Assembly (NCBI GenBank): GCA_937885345.1
Contig: CAKZZH010000060.1
Span: forward strand, 1 to 5,068
DNA length: 5,068 nucleotides
Direction of reading: 5' to 3'
DNA from: an uncultured Lachnospiraceae bacterium
GTDB lineage: Bacteria; Bacillota; Clostridia; Lachnospirales; Lachnospiraceae
Numbering within the stretch: the first letter of the stretch is position 1; the number at the start of each line of letters is the position of its first letter. Under the pieces are notes generated by a model that was given only the letters and a program-made list of their open reading frames with translations, was not told the origin of the DNA and searched no databases. Positions 1-5,020 of this stretch are shown piece by piece. Made by a program: the position numbers and the translations under genes.

Positions 1-357
1 CGGAAGGGGATGGAGCCGCTTATGGATGAGAGCGACGATGACGGAAGCAGCTCCAACACCGAGGAAATGATACCGGAAGACAGTGACATCGATGCAGAAG
101 ACATGTCAGAGGATGAAGGCCCCGCAGATACCACACCGGATGACGAACTGCTCGGTCAGGCCATTGCACTGGTGAGGATGGAAAACACCTGCACCACAAG
201 CCTGCTGATGAAGAAATTGAAACTCGGCTATTCCAAAGCGCTCCACCTGATCGATCTTCTGGAGCAGCGCGGTGTGATAGGTCCGTACAAAGGCGGAGAA
301 CCGCGGGAAGTGCTCCCGTATGATCAGCCGGATGATGATGTTGCAACGGGGGCGTAA
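1..357 (+). CDS. C-terminal end of FtsK/SpoIIIE-like protein (gamma winged-helix domain), partial
   Basis: The frame is open to the left edge, so the gene starts outside the window and only about 118 residues are visible. The ATG at 10 is probably an internal Met. The first ~45 residues after that Met are extremely acidic (about 20 Asp/Glu), which looks like a flexible linker. From about 142 to 315 the protein matches the gamma domain that ends FtsK/SpoIIIE DNA translocases: a DELL start, then TSLLMKKLKLGYSKA, LIDLLEQRGVIGP and PREVL. In that family this winged helix binds oriented octamers (KOPS/SRS) and directs the motor along DNA. The ATPase motor is not in the window, so I cannot say whether this is a full translocase or one of the smaller gamma-domain proteins found on phages and integrative elements. 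The stop overlaps the start of a cytosine methyltransferase, which points to an accessory-element operon rather than the housekeeping ftsK locus. The domain call is firm; the full-length identity is open. Confidence 0.8.
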   Translation, partial: RKGMEPLMDESDDDGSSSNTEEMIPEDSDIDAEDMSEDEGPADTTPDDELLGQAIALVRMENTCTTSLLMKKLKLGYSKALHLIDLLEQRGVIGPYKGGEPREVLPYDQPDDDVATGA

Positions 358-1085
358 TGCTAACACATCTCTCGCTATTTTCTGGAATCGGTGGACTTGA
401 TATAGCAGCAGAGATGGCGGGATTTAAGACGGTTGGCCAGTGTGAATGGGCGGATTATCAAACAAAAGTGCTCGAAAAGCATTGGCCAGACGTCCCGCGA
501 TGGAAGGATATCAGGACACTAACAGAGGAAAGCTTTTATGAAAAGACAGGACTACGAACAGTTGACGTTATTTCAGGGGGGTTCCCATGCCAGCCATTTT
601 CCCTTGCTGGGAAGCGAGGAGGTCAGGAAGATGACCGTTACCTCTGGCCAGAAATGTGCAGAGTTATCAAAGAACTCAGGCCCTCTTGGGTGCTTGGTGA
701 AAATGTGCCTGGAATCGTCAATATGGCACTCGACACGGTGCTTGCTGACTTGGAAAGCGCAGGCTACTCCTGCCAAACGTTTATTATTCCGGCTTGCGGT
801 GTCGATGCCCCGCACAAAAGAGAACGAGTCGCAATTCTGGCCTACTCCGATAAGCAGTGGGGGAATAAACGGAGGAACGGGAGCATTGAAAACTCTCAAA
901 GCAATGGAGAGGAAAGGCATGATAACGGTAATTCTTCTTGCTTTTCCGCCAACTGCAGCGATGATTCTCTTGAGATCCTGATAATGGTCGTCGGGAGACA
1001 TATGATTGGTCATTCCACAGACCGTATATGTCAGGCTGTAGTTACATACATCAACAAGGAGGTAGAGGTCATAACCACGAACTGA
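357..1085 (+). CDS. DNA cytosine-5 methyltransferase, C-terminally truncated at a junction
   Basis: The protein would transfer a methyl group from S-adenosylmethionine to C5 of cytosine in a target DNA site. Visible motifs are motif I FSGIGGLD (residues 8-15, SAM binding), motif IV GGFPCQPFS (74-82, catalytic Cys78), motif VI ENV (115-117) and a motif VIII-like APHKRERVAI (151-160). The family usually runs 300-400 residues, with a target-recognition domain followed by motifs IX and X. Here authentic sequence stops at about residue 185-190, and the last ~50 codons are simply the antisense of the prs gene. The product should therefore lack target recognition and is probably inactive. The start ATG shares bases with the preceding TAA (TAATG), implying translational coupling; the local ribosome binding site is poor. 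No restriction endonuclease is visible, so this is most likely an orphan phage- or element-type methylase. The truncation may be real or an assembly chimera. A second frame runs inside the gene from 538. Confidence 0.85.
   Translation: MLTHLSLFSGIGGLDIAAEMAGFKTVGQCEWADYQTKVLEKHWPDVPRWKDIRTLTEESFYEKTGLRTVDVISGGFPCQPFSLAGKRGGQEDDRYLWPEMCRVIKELRPSWVLGENVPGIVNMALDTVLADLESAGYSCQTFIIPACGVDAPHKRERVAILAYSDKQWGNKRRNGSIENSQSNGEERHDNGNSSCFSANCSDDSLEILIMVVGRHMIGHSTDRICQAVVTYINKEVEVITTN
524..540 (+). promoter_or_regulatory. Shine-Dalgarno and ATG for an internal +1-frame gene
   Basis: AGAGGAA at 524-530 sits seven bases before ATG 538-540, an ideal layout for a Firmicutes ribosome. It lies inside the methyltransferase gene, where no ribosome binding site is needed for that frame. 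It supports genuine translation of the overlapping frame that starts at 538. Confidence 0.5.
538..981 (+). CDS. Overlapping +1-frame ORF within the methyltransferase; phage methylase-associated family candidate
   Basis: This 147-codon frame lies entirely within the methyltransferase gene, shifted by one base. It would normally be dismissed as a shadow, but three things argue otherwise. It has a well spaced AGAGGAA ribosome binding site. Its start MKRQDYEQLTLF looks like a natural N-terminus. Its central part (MTVTSGQKCAELSKNSGPLG at 32-51, WHSTR at 63-67, LTWKAQATP at 70-78, RLLFRL at 81-86, MPRT at 90-93, WPTP at 101-104) reads like a family I recall beside phage cytosine methylases, where WPTP motifs recur. 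GGTGALKTLKAMERKGMIT (112-130) also fits that family, which normally continues; here it is cut at about 925-930 by the junction and the last ~17 residues are antisense of prs. The function of the family is not known to me. The alternative is that database entries of this kind are themselves shadow translations of conserved methylases. The family match is from memory and unchecked. Confidence 0.45.
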   Translation: MKRQDYEQLTLFQGGSHASHFPLLGSEEVRKMTVTSGQKCAELSKNSGPLGCLVKMCLESSIWHSTRCLLTWKAQATPAKRLLFRLAVSMPRTKENESQFWPTPISSGGINGGTGALKTLKAMERKGMITVILLAFPPTAAMILLRS

Positions 1086-1319
1086 TTCGCGGATCACACC
1101 CTTGGCTTCACCCGAACCGAATCTCGGCACATCTGCCTTAACGATGTAATTGTCTCTTTGATAGCCTGTGAAGGCAATTGTAGACTTGTGCTCGCTTTCC
1201 CTTTCATTACGCCAGTCAACGATATAATCGTTAATCTTGGATGATAATCCTTCACATCCTTTGAGTGGTATGATTCCAAGGGAACCAACAGGGATAGTTT
1301 CCAAATCGCGCTGCTGCAT
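573..1319 (-). CDS. prs: Ribose-phosphate pyrophosphokinase (PRPP synthetase), N-terminal fragment fused to antisense methylase sequence
   Basis: PRPP synthetase makes 5-phosphoribosyl 1-diphosphate from ribose 5-phosphate and ATP, feeding purine, pyrimidine, histidine, tryptophan and NAD synthesis in the cytosol. Only residues 1-137 (1319 down to 909) are genuine. They include SLGIIPLKGCE (13-23), EHKSTIAFTGYQ (43-54), VPRFGSGEAKGVIRESVRG (64-82), VDVCNYSLTY (89-98), NHMSPDDHYQDLKRII (105-120) and GGKARRITVIMPFL (124-137). This is the roughly 380-400-residue clostridial type. The remaining ~250 residues, including the PRPP-binding loop and the C-terminal half of the active site, are missing. 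From codon 138 the frame runs on through the antisense of the methyltransferase to a stop at 573, which is not real Prs sequence. The start is well set by GGAGG nine bases upstream (1329-1333). It is the last gene of the dnaD-like/dnaC group, 47 bases after dnaC. Identity is certain; the fragment cannot be active. Confidence 0.9.
   Translation of the reverse strand: MQQRDLETIPVGSLGIIPLKGCEGLSSKINDYIVDWRNERESEHKSTIAFTGYQRDNYIVKADVPRFGSGEAKGVIRESVRGYDLYLLVDVCNYSLTYTVCGMTNHMSPDDHYQDLKRIIAAVGGKARRITVIMPFLSIALRVFNAPVPPFIPPLLIGVGQNCDSFSFVRGIDTASRNNKRLAGVACAFQVSKHRVECHIDDSRHIFTKHPRGPEFFDNSAHFWPEVTVIFLTSSLPSKGKWLAWEPP
905..930. other. Junction between accessory block and chromosomal block, with short shared sequence
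   Basis: Left of here both plus-strand frames read as methylase-region proteins; right of here the minus strand reads as PRPP synthetase. The Prs reading is convincing down to the Leu of VIMPFL (codon 909-911), after which the expected family continuation (Tyr-Glu-x-Arg-Gln-His) is replaced by Ser-Ile-Ala. The +1 methylase-region frame still looks right through GMIT (919-930). Roughly a dozen bases around GGCATGATAACGG (914-926) therefore seem to fit both parents, which is short-homology joining. It could be an in vivo illegitimate recombination or a chimera from amplification or assembly. The family continuations are recalled, so the exact breakpoint is an inference. Confidence 0.7.
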
Positions 1320-1328
1320 TACTTAATT

Positions 1329-1333
1329 CCTCC
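1329..1333 (-). promoter_or_regulatory. Ribosome binding site of prs
   Basis: A perfect GGAGG on the minus strand stands nine bases before the ATG at 1319, fixing that start. The dnaC-prs gap of 47 bases shows no clear promoter or terminator, so prs probably shares the dnaC transcript. Confidence 0.7.
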
Positions 1334-1366
1334 GTTCTGCCTTCGGTTTAATAACCGCAAAGACAT

Positions 1367-2344
1367 CTATTTGTTATTAATTCTTATATCATCGCCCCAA
1401 AGCCTTAACATCTTATAGGAGCTTGATAATCTTGAAAAAATTCTCTCCGAATACTTACCGAGCAGTTCCTTAAAAGTAAGATTGGTGGAGATTACGGTGC
1501 ATTTTCCCGATATCATTCTTGAATTGATACAGTAGAAAAGTCTTGAATCCGTGAACGAATTGGCAAGTTCTGTCCCGAGATCGTCGATAATAAGAAGGTC
1601 GCAGTCGGTTATAAGCTGCGTAAAAGGCTCGTCGTCCTCGTGCCTTTTCATGCTTTTGGAGAACTCATCGAACAGATCGATGGCGCTCATATAGACTACA
1701 TCCTTGCCTGCTTTGATCACCTCGCCCGCAATGCAGTTGGAGAGGAAGGTCTTGCCGGTTCCTACGCTTCCAAGCAGTAAAATACTCTGTGCGTTCTTTC
1801 CTTCGCAAAGCGCAACGGCGCATTCTTCGCAGACTTCAAGAGCGGTTTCGGCGCTCTCTCTGGCGGTTTTGCCGCTTATTTCGTCTTTAATGTTATCAGG
1901 ATAAAATTTAAGGTTAAAAGAATCGAAATTCTCTTTGTTAAAGATTGTATCAAGATATGCAGGCTTGTAGCGTATTTTAATCTCGGCCTGCCTGAGGCAT
2001 GTGCATTTCTCATGATCTACATATCCGGTATCCTTGCATTTGGGGCAAACATATACCGGCTCAAGGTAGTCGGCGGGGTATCCGCTCTCTGTAAGCAGGG
2101 AGTGCATTTTACCGACTGTTTTATCAATTGTTAATTGGATATTCTGAGCTGATGAGGTGTTGTTGGTGATCGAAGCAATGGTCTTCTCGGTTGCAAGAGA
2201 AGCGAGAGAATCCGATAACTGCTTATATTCGGGTATAGCGGCAAACACCTCGGCTTTACGCCTATCAAGGGCGTACCGGGCTTCCATCTGGCGATCCTGA
2301 TATTCACGCATTAAAATCTCATATTGTGAGTTAGTCAGTTCCAC
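1367..2344 (-). CDS. dnaC: DnaC/DnaI-type replicative helicase loader, AAA+ ATPase
   Basis: This 325-residue AAA+ protein should load the replicative DnaB-type helicase onto DNA at the origin or at restarted forks. The N-terminal ~95 residues are charged and helical, as expected for the helicase-contacting part. A zinc-binding cluster follows: CPKC at 100-103 and CTC at 114-116, so Cys100, Cys103, Cys114 and Cys116 are the likely ligands, as in B. subtilis DnaI. The ATPase core has Walker A GSVGTGKT (192-199), Walker B LLIIDDLG (250-257), sensor I VISTN (284-288) and SERIFSRL (299-306), which supplies the candidate arginine finger. Translation starts at GTG 2344, backed by GGAGGT nine bases upstream; no ATG fits as well. 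The gene follows the DnaD-domain gene by 17 bases, so the two are almost surely co-transcribed and their products act together in the primosome. IstB transposon helper proteins share the fold, but there is no transposase here and the zinc cluster and context favour the loader. In B. subtilis naming it would be dnaI. Confidence 0.88.
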   Translation of the reverse strand: MELTNSQYEILMREYQDRQMEARYALDRRKAEVFAAIPEYKQLSDSLASLATEKTIASITNNTSSAQNIQLTIDKTVGKMHSLLTESGYPADYLEPVYVCPKCKDTGYVDHEKCTCLRQAEIKIRYKPAYLDTIFNKENFDSFNLKFYPDNIKDEISGKTARESAETALEVCEECAVALCEGKNAQSILLLGSVGTGKTFLSNCIAGEVIKAGKDVVYMSAIDLFDEFSKSMKRHEDDEPFTQLITDCDLLIIDDLGTELANSFTDSRLFYCINSRMISGKCTVISTNLTFKELLGKYSERIFSRLSSSYKMLRLWGDDIRINNK

Positions 2345-2359
2345 TTGAATGGGACCTCC
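2342..2359 (-). promoter_or_regulatory. Ribosome binding site and GTG start of the helicase loader
   Basis: GGAGGT (2359-2354 read on the minus strand) precedes GTG 2344-2342 by nine bases. The only nearer in-frame option is an ATT too close to the site, so GTG is the start. The site lies in the 17-base gap after the DnaD-like stop. Confidence 0.65.
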
Positions 2360-2361
2360 GT

Positions 2362-3417
2362 TTAATTGATCAATTTCTTCTCCAGTTCGTTCAGTTCGTT
2401 GTCGTCATAGGAACGCTGTGTGTAATTGGTAAACTGGTTGACCGTTCTTCCTGCCTGCTTTCCGGAAGTTCCTGCACTGTCGGAAGCACTTGCCGAAGAT
2501 TTCTTGGCTTTAAAGCCTTTGTCAAGCTTCTCGAGATCTTCGAGATTGTGTACATCCTCTTTGAGCCACTTCTCAAGTATGCCGTTCGCATAGGAGAAAT
2601 TGGCCTTGTTGAGCGCAAGGACCGTTCTCTTGCATGCTTCGGAGATCATAGAGGAAGAGAAACCGAATTCCTCATACCATCTATTAATGAATTCCATTTG
2701 AAGCGGAAGAAGCGTCCTTCCCGTTAAACCGAAAGCTTTGGCAACAACATCGAAATGCTCGGTCCTTACGGATGAAGAATTCTTGGCATCCTGGGCGGTC
2801 TTAATGCCTTCATCGCACCAGTTCTGGGCGACTTTGTCCATATATCTGAGGCTCTTCTTGCCGTTGCTTACGCAGTATTCAACAAGATATTCCATAAGCT
2901 CAACTGATGTGTAATCATGTATACTTGCAAGAATGTCGACATCGGTTCTTGAAAGCTGTTTTCCGAGCAGTTGCTCGGTAAAATATACGATTTCCTTAAA
3001 CTCAGCCTGATCGAGCGTATTGTCGGAAGGAGAGTAGGATTTCTTCATCATATCGGCGGGTCTTGCGCTGTCTGCCTTAACGGGCTTCTTCTCCGCACTC
3101 CTTGACGCGGGTGCATCAAGTGTGGGCAGAACGATGGAGGTAGGCTCCTCGCTTGTTTCATCGTATTCGATGTCGAGCACGCCGATATTATCCCAGTATT
3201 TAAGAGCTCTCTTGACATCACCTTCGGTGAGATTGAGTCTGTCTGCGATATCCGCGATCGCAACCGAAGCGTCATCGAGTCCGTTCATGCATCTAAGAAG
3301 ATAGAGATATACCTTTACAAAATCTCCGTTAGCTGCGGACATATATGTATCCAGAAAAATATTGGAAACTGCCGTTTCCGTACTTTTTCTGTTGCTGTTA
3401 AGAGTCATTTTCCCCAT
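2362..3417 (-). CDS. DnaD-domain primosome protein with two DnaD/DnaB C-terminal repeats
   Basis: This 351-residue protein resembles the DnaD/DnaB initiation proteins of low-GC Gram-positives, which remodel DNA and recruit the helicase loader. Residues ~15-85 look like the N-terminal winged-helix part (NGDFVKVYLYLLRC at 30-43, then IADIADRLNLTEGDVKRALKYW). A Ser/Lys/Pro-rich linker (~100-133) follows. Two DnaD_C/DnaB_2-type repeats come next. The first is ~135-210 and ends in the YMDKVAQNW signature (192-200). The second is ~220-300 and ends in YANGILEKWL (276-285), close to the family YxxxILxxW motif. The tail (306-351) is Ser-rich with an acidic/basic end and is probably disordered. The start at 3417 has GGAAGG eight bases upstream; the next Met (codon 4) has its purine run too close. 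The gene lies directly upstream of the helicase loader and downstream of its own likely promoter at ~3499. Whether it is functionally DnaD or DnaB-like cannot be told from sequence alone. Confidence 0.85.
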   Translation of the reverse strand: MGKMTLNSNRKSTETAVSNIFLDTYMSAANGDFVKVYLYLLRCMNGLDDASVAIADIADRLNLTEGDVKRALKYWDNIGVLDIEYDETSEEPTSIVLPTLDAPASRSAEKKPVKADSARPADMMKKSYSPSDNTLDQAEFKEIVYFTEQLLGKQLSRTDVDILASIHDYTSVELMEYLVEYCVSNGKKSLRYMDKVAQNWCDEGIKTAQDAKNSSSVRTEHFDVVAKAFGLTGRTLLPLQMEFINRWYEEFGFSSSMISEACKRTVLALNKANFSYANGILEKWLKEDVHNLEDLEKLDKGFKAKKSSASASDSAGTSGKQAGRTVNQFTNYTQRSYDDNELNELEKKLIN

Positions 3418-3493
3418 AACTTAAACCTTCCCATTCCTTTCGGGTTCTCCCCAAATGTTCGTCTGATAATCCGTTGATCGAACCTTCGGTGAG

Positions 3494-3504
3494 ATTATAA
3501 CATA
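3494..3504 (-). promoter_or_regulatory. Extended -10 promoter element for the DnaD-like/dnaC/prs group
   Basis: The minus strand reads TATGTTATAAT, a perfect match to the Gram-positive extended -10 (TRTGnTATAAT). The -10 hexamer is at 3499-3494. No convincing -35 lies at the usual distance, which is typical of TG-type promoters. Transcription would start near 3487, giving an untranslated leader of about 70 bases before the ATG at 3417. A second TATAAT at 3521-3516 has only a weak -35 at an over-long spacing (ATGACT, 19 bases) and could be an alternative. Confidence 0.55.
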
Positions 3505-3548
3505 GCAGATGTCCGATTATAAGATTAAAATAGACTACATAGTCATAT

Positions 3549-3566
3549 TGTGGACAGTGTGGAAAA
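3549..3566 (-). promoter_or_regulatory. Two abutting DnaA-box-like 9-mers
   Basis: On the minus strand TTTTCCACA (3566-3558) is followed with no gap by CTGTCCACA (3557-3549). The first fits the relaxed DnaA-box consensus TTWTNCACA. The second differs from TTATCCACA at two positions but keeps the CCACA core. They lie 45-70 bases upstream of the extended -10 that serves the replication-initiation genes, where DnaA binding could tune transcription. Two sites are far too few for an origin. A chance match is possible. Confidence 0.35.
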
Positions 3567-3582
3567 GTGGAAAACCACTCTT
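3563..3582 (-). terminator. Weak hairpin at the end of murC
   Basis: Immediately after the murC stop the minus strand reads AAGAGTGG-TTTT-CCACTTTT, an eight-pair stem with one G-U pair and a four-base loop. The T run forms part of the 3' arm rather than a separate tail, so this is at best a weak or leaky intrinsic terminator. Its 3' arm overlaps the first DnaA-box-like 9-mer. Confidence 0.35.
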
Positions 3583-4977
3583 TCACATTGTGAGAAGGTC
3601 TTCCCCTACATTTACGATATTTCCGGCGCCCATGGTTATCACGAGATCACCTTCGCCGAAGTTTGCGAGCACATATTTTTCAATCTCCTCAAAGGAGGGA
3701 AGATAAGTGCAAGCCGTTCCCAGCGCGTCGATCCTTTCCTTGATATCCTGCGATGAAACGCCGATCGTGTTTTTCTCTCTTGCCGCATAAATATCGGCAA
3801 GTATGACCTCATCCGCCATCGAAAGGGCTTTGGCGAAGTCATCGAGAAATGCTTTGGTCCTTGTATATGTATGAGGCTGGAAAATGCATACAAGCTTATT
3901 GTGCGGGTATGCCGTAGCAGCCTTAAGTGTTGCCGCTATTTCGGTGGGGTGGTGCGCATAGTCGTCAATGATCGTAAAGCCGTTAACCACACCCTTTTTC
4001 TGGAAGCGTCTGTCCGCTCCGGTAAAATGTGCAAGCGTGTCAATGATAACATCCATCGGAGATGAAAGACTTCTTGCCACTGCCACTGCAGCGAGGGAAT
4101 TAAATACATTGTGGACTCCCGGAACACCGAGTTTGATGTGCCCGAGGTTTTCGTAGTCCGCGCTGTTGTCGCCCTTGCGGCACATAAGGTCATAGGAGTA
4201 GCAGCCGTCAGCTTCGCATTTTATATTGGAAGCGGAGTAATCGCCGTTCTCTCCGAAGGTTACGATCTTGGCCTTACAGCCCTCGTATATCTCGGAAACA
4301 TCGGGTATTTCGTTATTGATCACAAGCGTTCCTTTTTCGTCAAGCAGCTCTGCGTATTTGTGGAAGGAATGCCTGATATCGTTAATGTCCTTGAAGAAGT
4401 CAAGATGATCCTCCTGTATATTGAGAATGACCTCAACCGTAGGCGCTAGCGAAAGAAAACTGTTGGTGTATTCGCAGGCCTCGGCAATAAATGTATCCGA
4501 ATGACCGATCCTTACATTACCGCCGATAGAGGAAAGCATTCCACCGACGCTGATCGTGGGATCCTTGCCCGAAGCGAGCAGGATCTCCGAAATCATTGAA
4601 GTTGTCGTGGTTTTGCCGTGTGTGCCGGCAATACCGATAGCGGTTTTGTAATTGGCCATAAGCTCGCCGAGAAGCTGAGCCCTTGTAAGCATCGGTATTC
4701 CCGAAGCGCTTGCCTCAAGAAATTCAGGATTGTCACGCCCTATTGCGGCCGTGTAGATGACTACATCAAGTGACGGGTCGATATTGGAAGCGCTTTGACC
4801 TGTATATATGGTCGCACCTTGCCCTTTAAGTTTGTCCGTAAGGGGTGAAGCCTTGGTATCCGAGCCCGAAACAGTAAATCCTCTGTCCAGAAGGATCTCT
4901 GCCAGACCGCTCATGCTGATGCCGCCAATCCCTATAAAATGTACCTTTACCGGTTTGTCCAAATCTATATGATACAT
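3583..4977 (-). CDS. murC: UDP-N-acetylmuramate--L-alanine ligase
   Basis: MurC adds L-alanine to UDP-N-acetylmuramic acid with ATP hydrolysis, the first amino-acid step of peptidoglycan stem-peptide synthesis, in the cytoplasm. The 464 residues match the usual family length, so the gene is complete. The N-terminal UDP-binding domain has HFIGIGGISMSGLAE (13-27). The central ATPase domain has the P-loop GIAGTHGKTTTT (115-126), EACEYTNSFL (166-175), the HLDFF segment (191-195) and GVHNVFNSLAA (287-297). The C-terminal domain has RRFQKKG (323-329), DDYAHHPTE (338-346), FQPHTYTRT (366-374) and MGAGNI (449-454). The DDYAHHPTE and HTYTRT motifs distinguish MurC from MurD, MurE and MurF. The ATG at 4977 is preceded by GAGG seven bases away. 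The start of the gene is 91 bases from the window edge, so its upstream neighbour is unknown. The DnaD-like gene follows 165 bases downstream on the same strand, with a weak hairpin and a likely new promoter between them. Confidence 0.97.
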   Translation of the reverse strand: MYHIDLDKPVKVHFIGIGGISMSGLAEILLDRGFTVSGSDTKASPLTDKLKGQGATIYTGQSASNIDPSLDVVIYTAAIGRDNPEFLEASASGIPMLTRAQLLGELMANYKTAIGIAGTHGKTTTTSMISEILLASGKDPTISVGGMLSSIGGNVRIGHSDTFIAEACEYTNSFLSLAPTVEVILNIQEDHLDFFKDINDIRHSFHKYAELLDEKGTLVINNEIPDVSEIYEGCKAKIVTFGENGDYSASNIKCEADGCYSYDLMCRKGDNSADYENLGHIKLGVPGVHNVFNSLAAVAVARSLSSPMDVIIDTLAHFTGADRRFQKKGVVNGFTIIDDYAHHPTEIAATLKAATAYPHNKLVCIFQPHTYTRTKAFLDDFAKALSMADEVILADIYAAREKNTIGVSSQDIKERIDALGTACTYLPSFEEIEKYVLANFGEGDLVITMGAGNIVNVGEDLLTM

Positions 4978-4994
4978 GTAAATGCCTCATTAAT

Positions 4995-5020
4995 AAGCGC
5001 GATCGGCGCTTTTTATTTTA
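4995..5020. terminator. Hairpin with T-rich flank upstream of murC
   Basis: AAGCGC (4995-5000), a five-base loop and GCGCTT (5006-5011) form a perfect six-pair stem, followed on the plus strand by TTTATTTTA. By shape it is a plus-strand intrinsic terminator, but no plus-strand gene ends here. On the minus strand it is flanked by A-rich sequence on its 5' side and TTATTAAT after, so it could end a minus-strand gene beyond the window or lie in the murC leader just ahead of the ribosome binding site. The rest of 4978-5068 holds the murC ribosome binding site (GAGG, 4985-4988) and a short inverted repeat GCGAA-ATG-TTCGC; I see no gene. Confidence 0.4.

Noticed and set aside
20..346. Minus-strand 108-codon frame antisense to the gamma-domain gene
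   Set aside because: Its composition is rich in Cys, His, Arg and Pro with no motif, and the opposite strand encodes a clear domain. It is a shadow.
1367..2344. Helicase loader as an IstB transposon helper
   Set aside because: The fold is shared, but there is no transposase or terminal repeat nearby. The zinc cluster, N-terminal region and DnaD-like neighbour fit a DnaI/DnaC loader.
3221..3496. Exact 14-base repeat CCTTCGGTGAGATT at 3221-3234 and 3483-3496
   Set aside because: Only two copies, one in coding sequence and one in the leader, with no extension either side. Probably chance or a small duplication, so not listed as a repeat element.
3398..3586. Minus-strand 62-codon frame spanning the murC-to-DnaD-like gap
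   Set aside because: It has no plausible ribosome binding site (its ATG is at the murC end), runs through the promoter and leader, overlaps the DnaD-like start and resembles nothing I know.
4111..4449. Plus-strand 112-codon frame antisense to murC
   Set aside because: It lies wholly within the strongly conserved murC gene, has no recognisable domains and is a typical antisense shadow.
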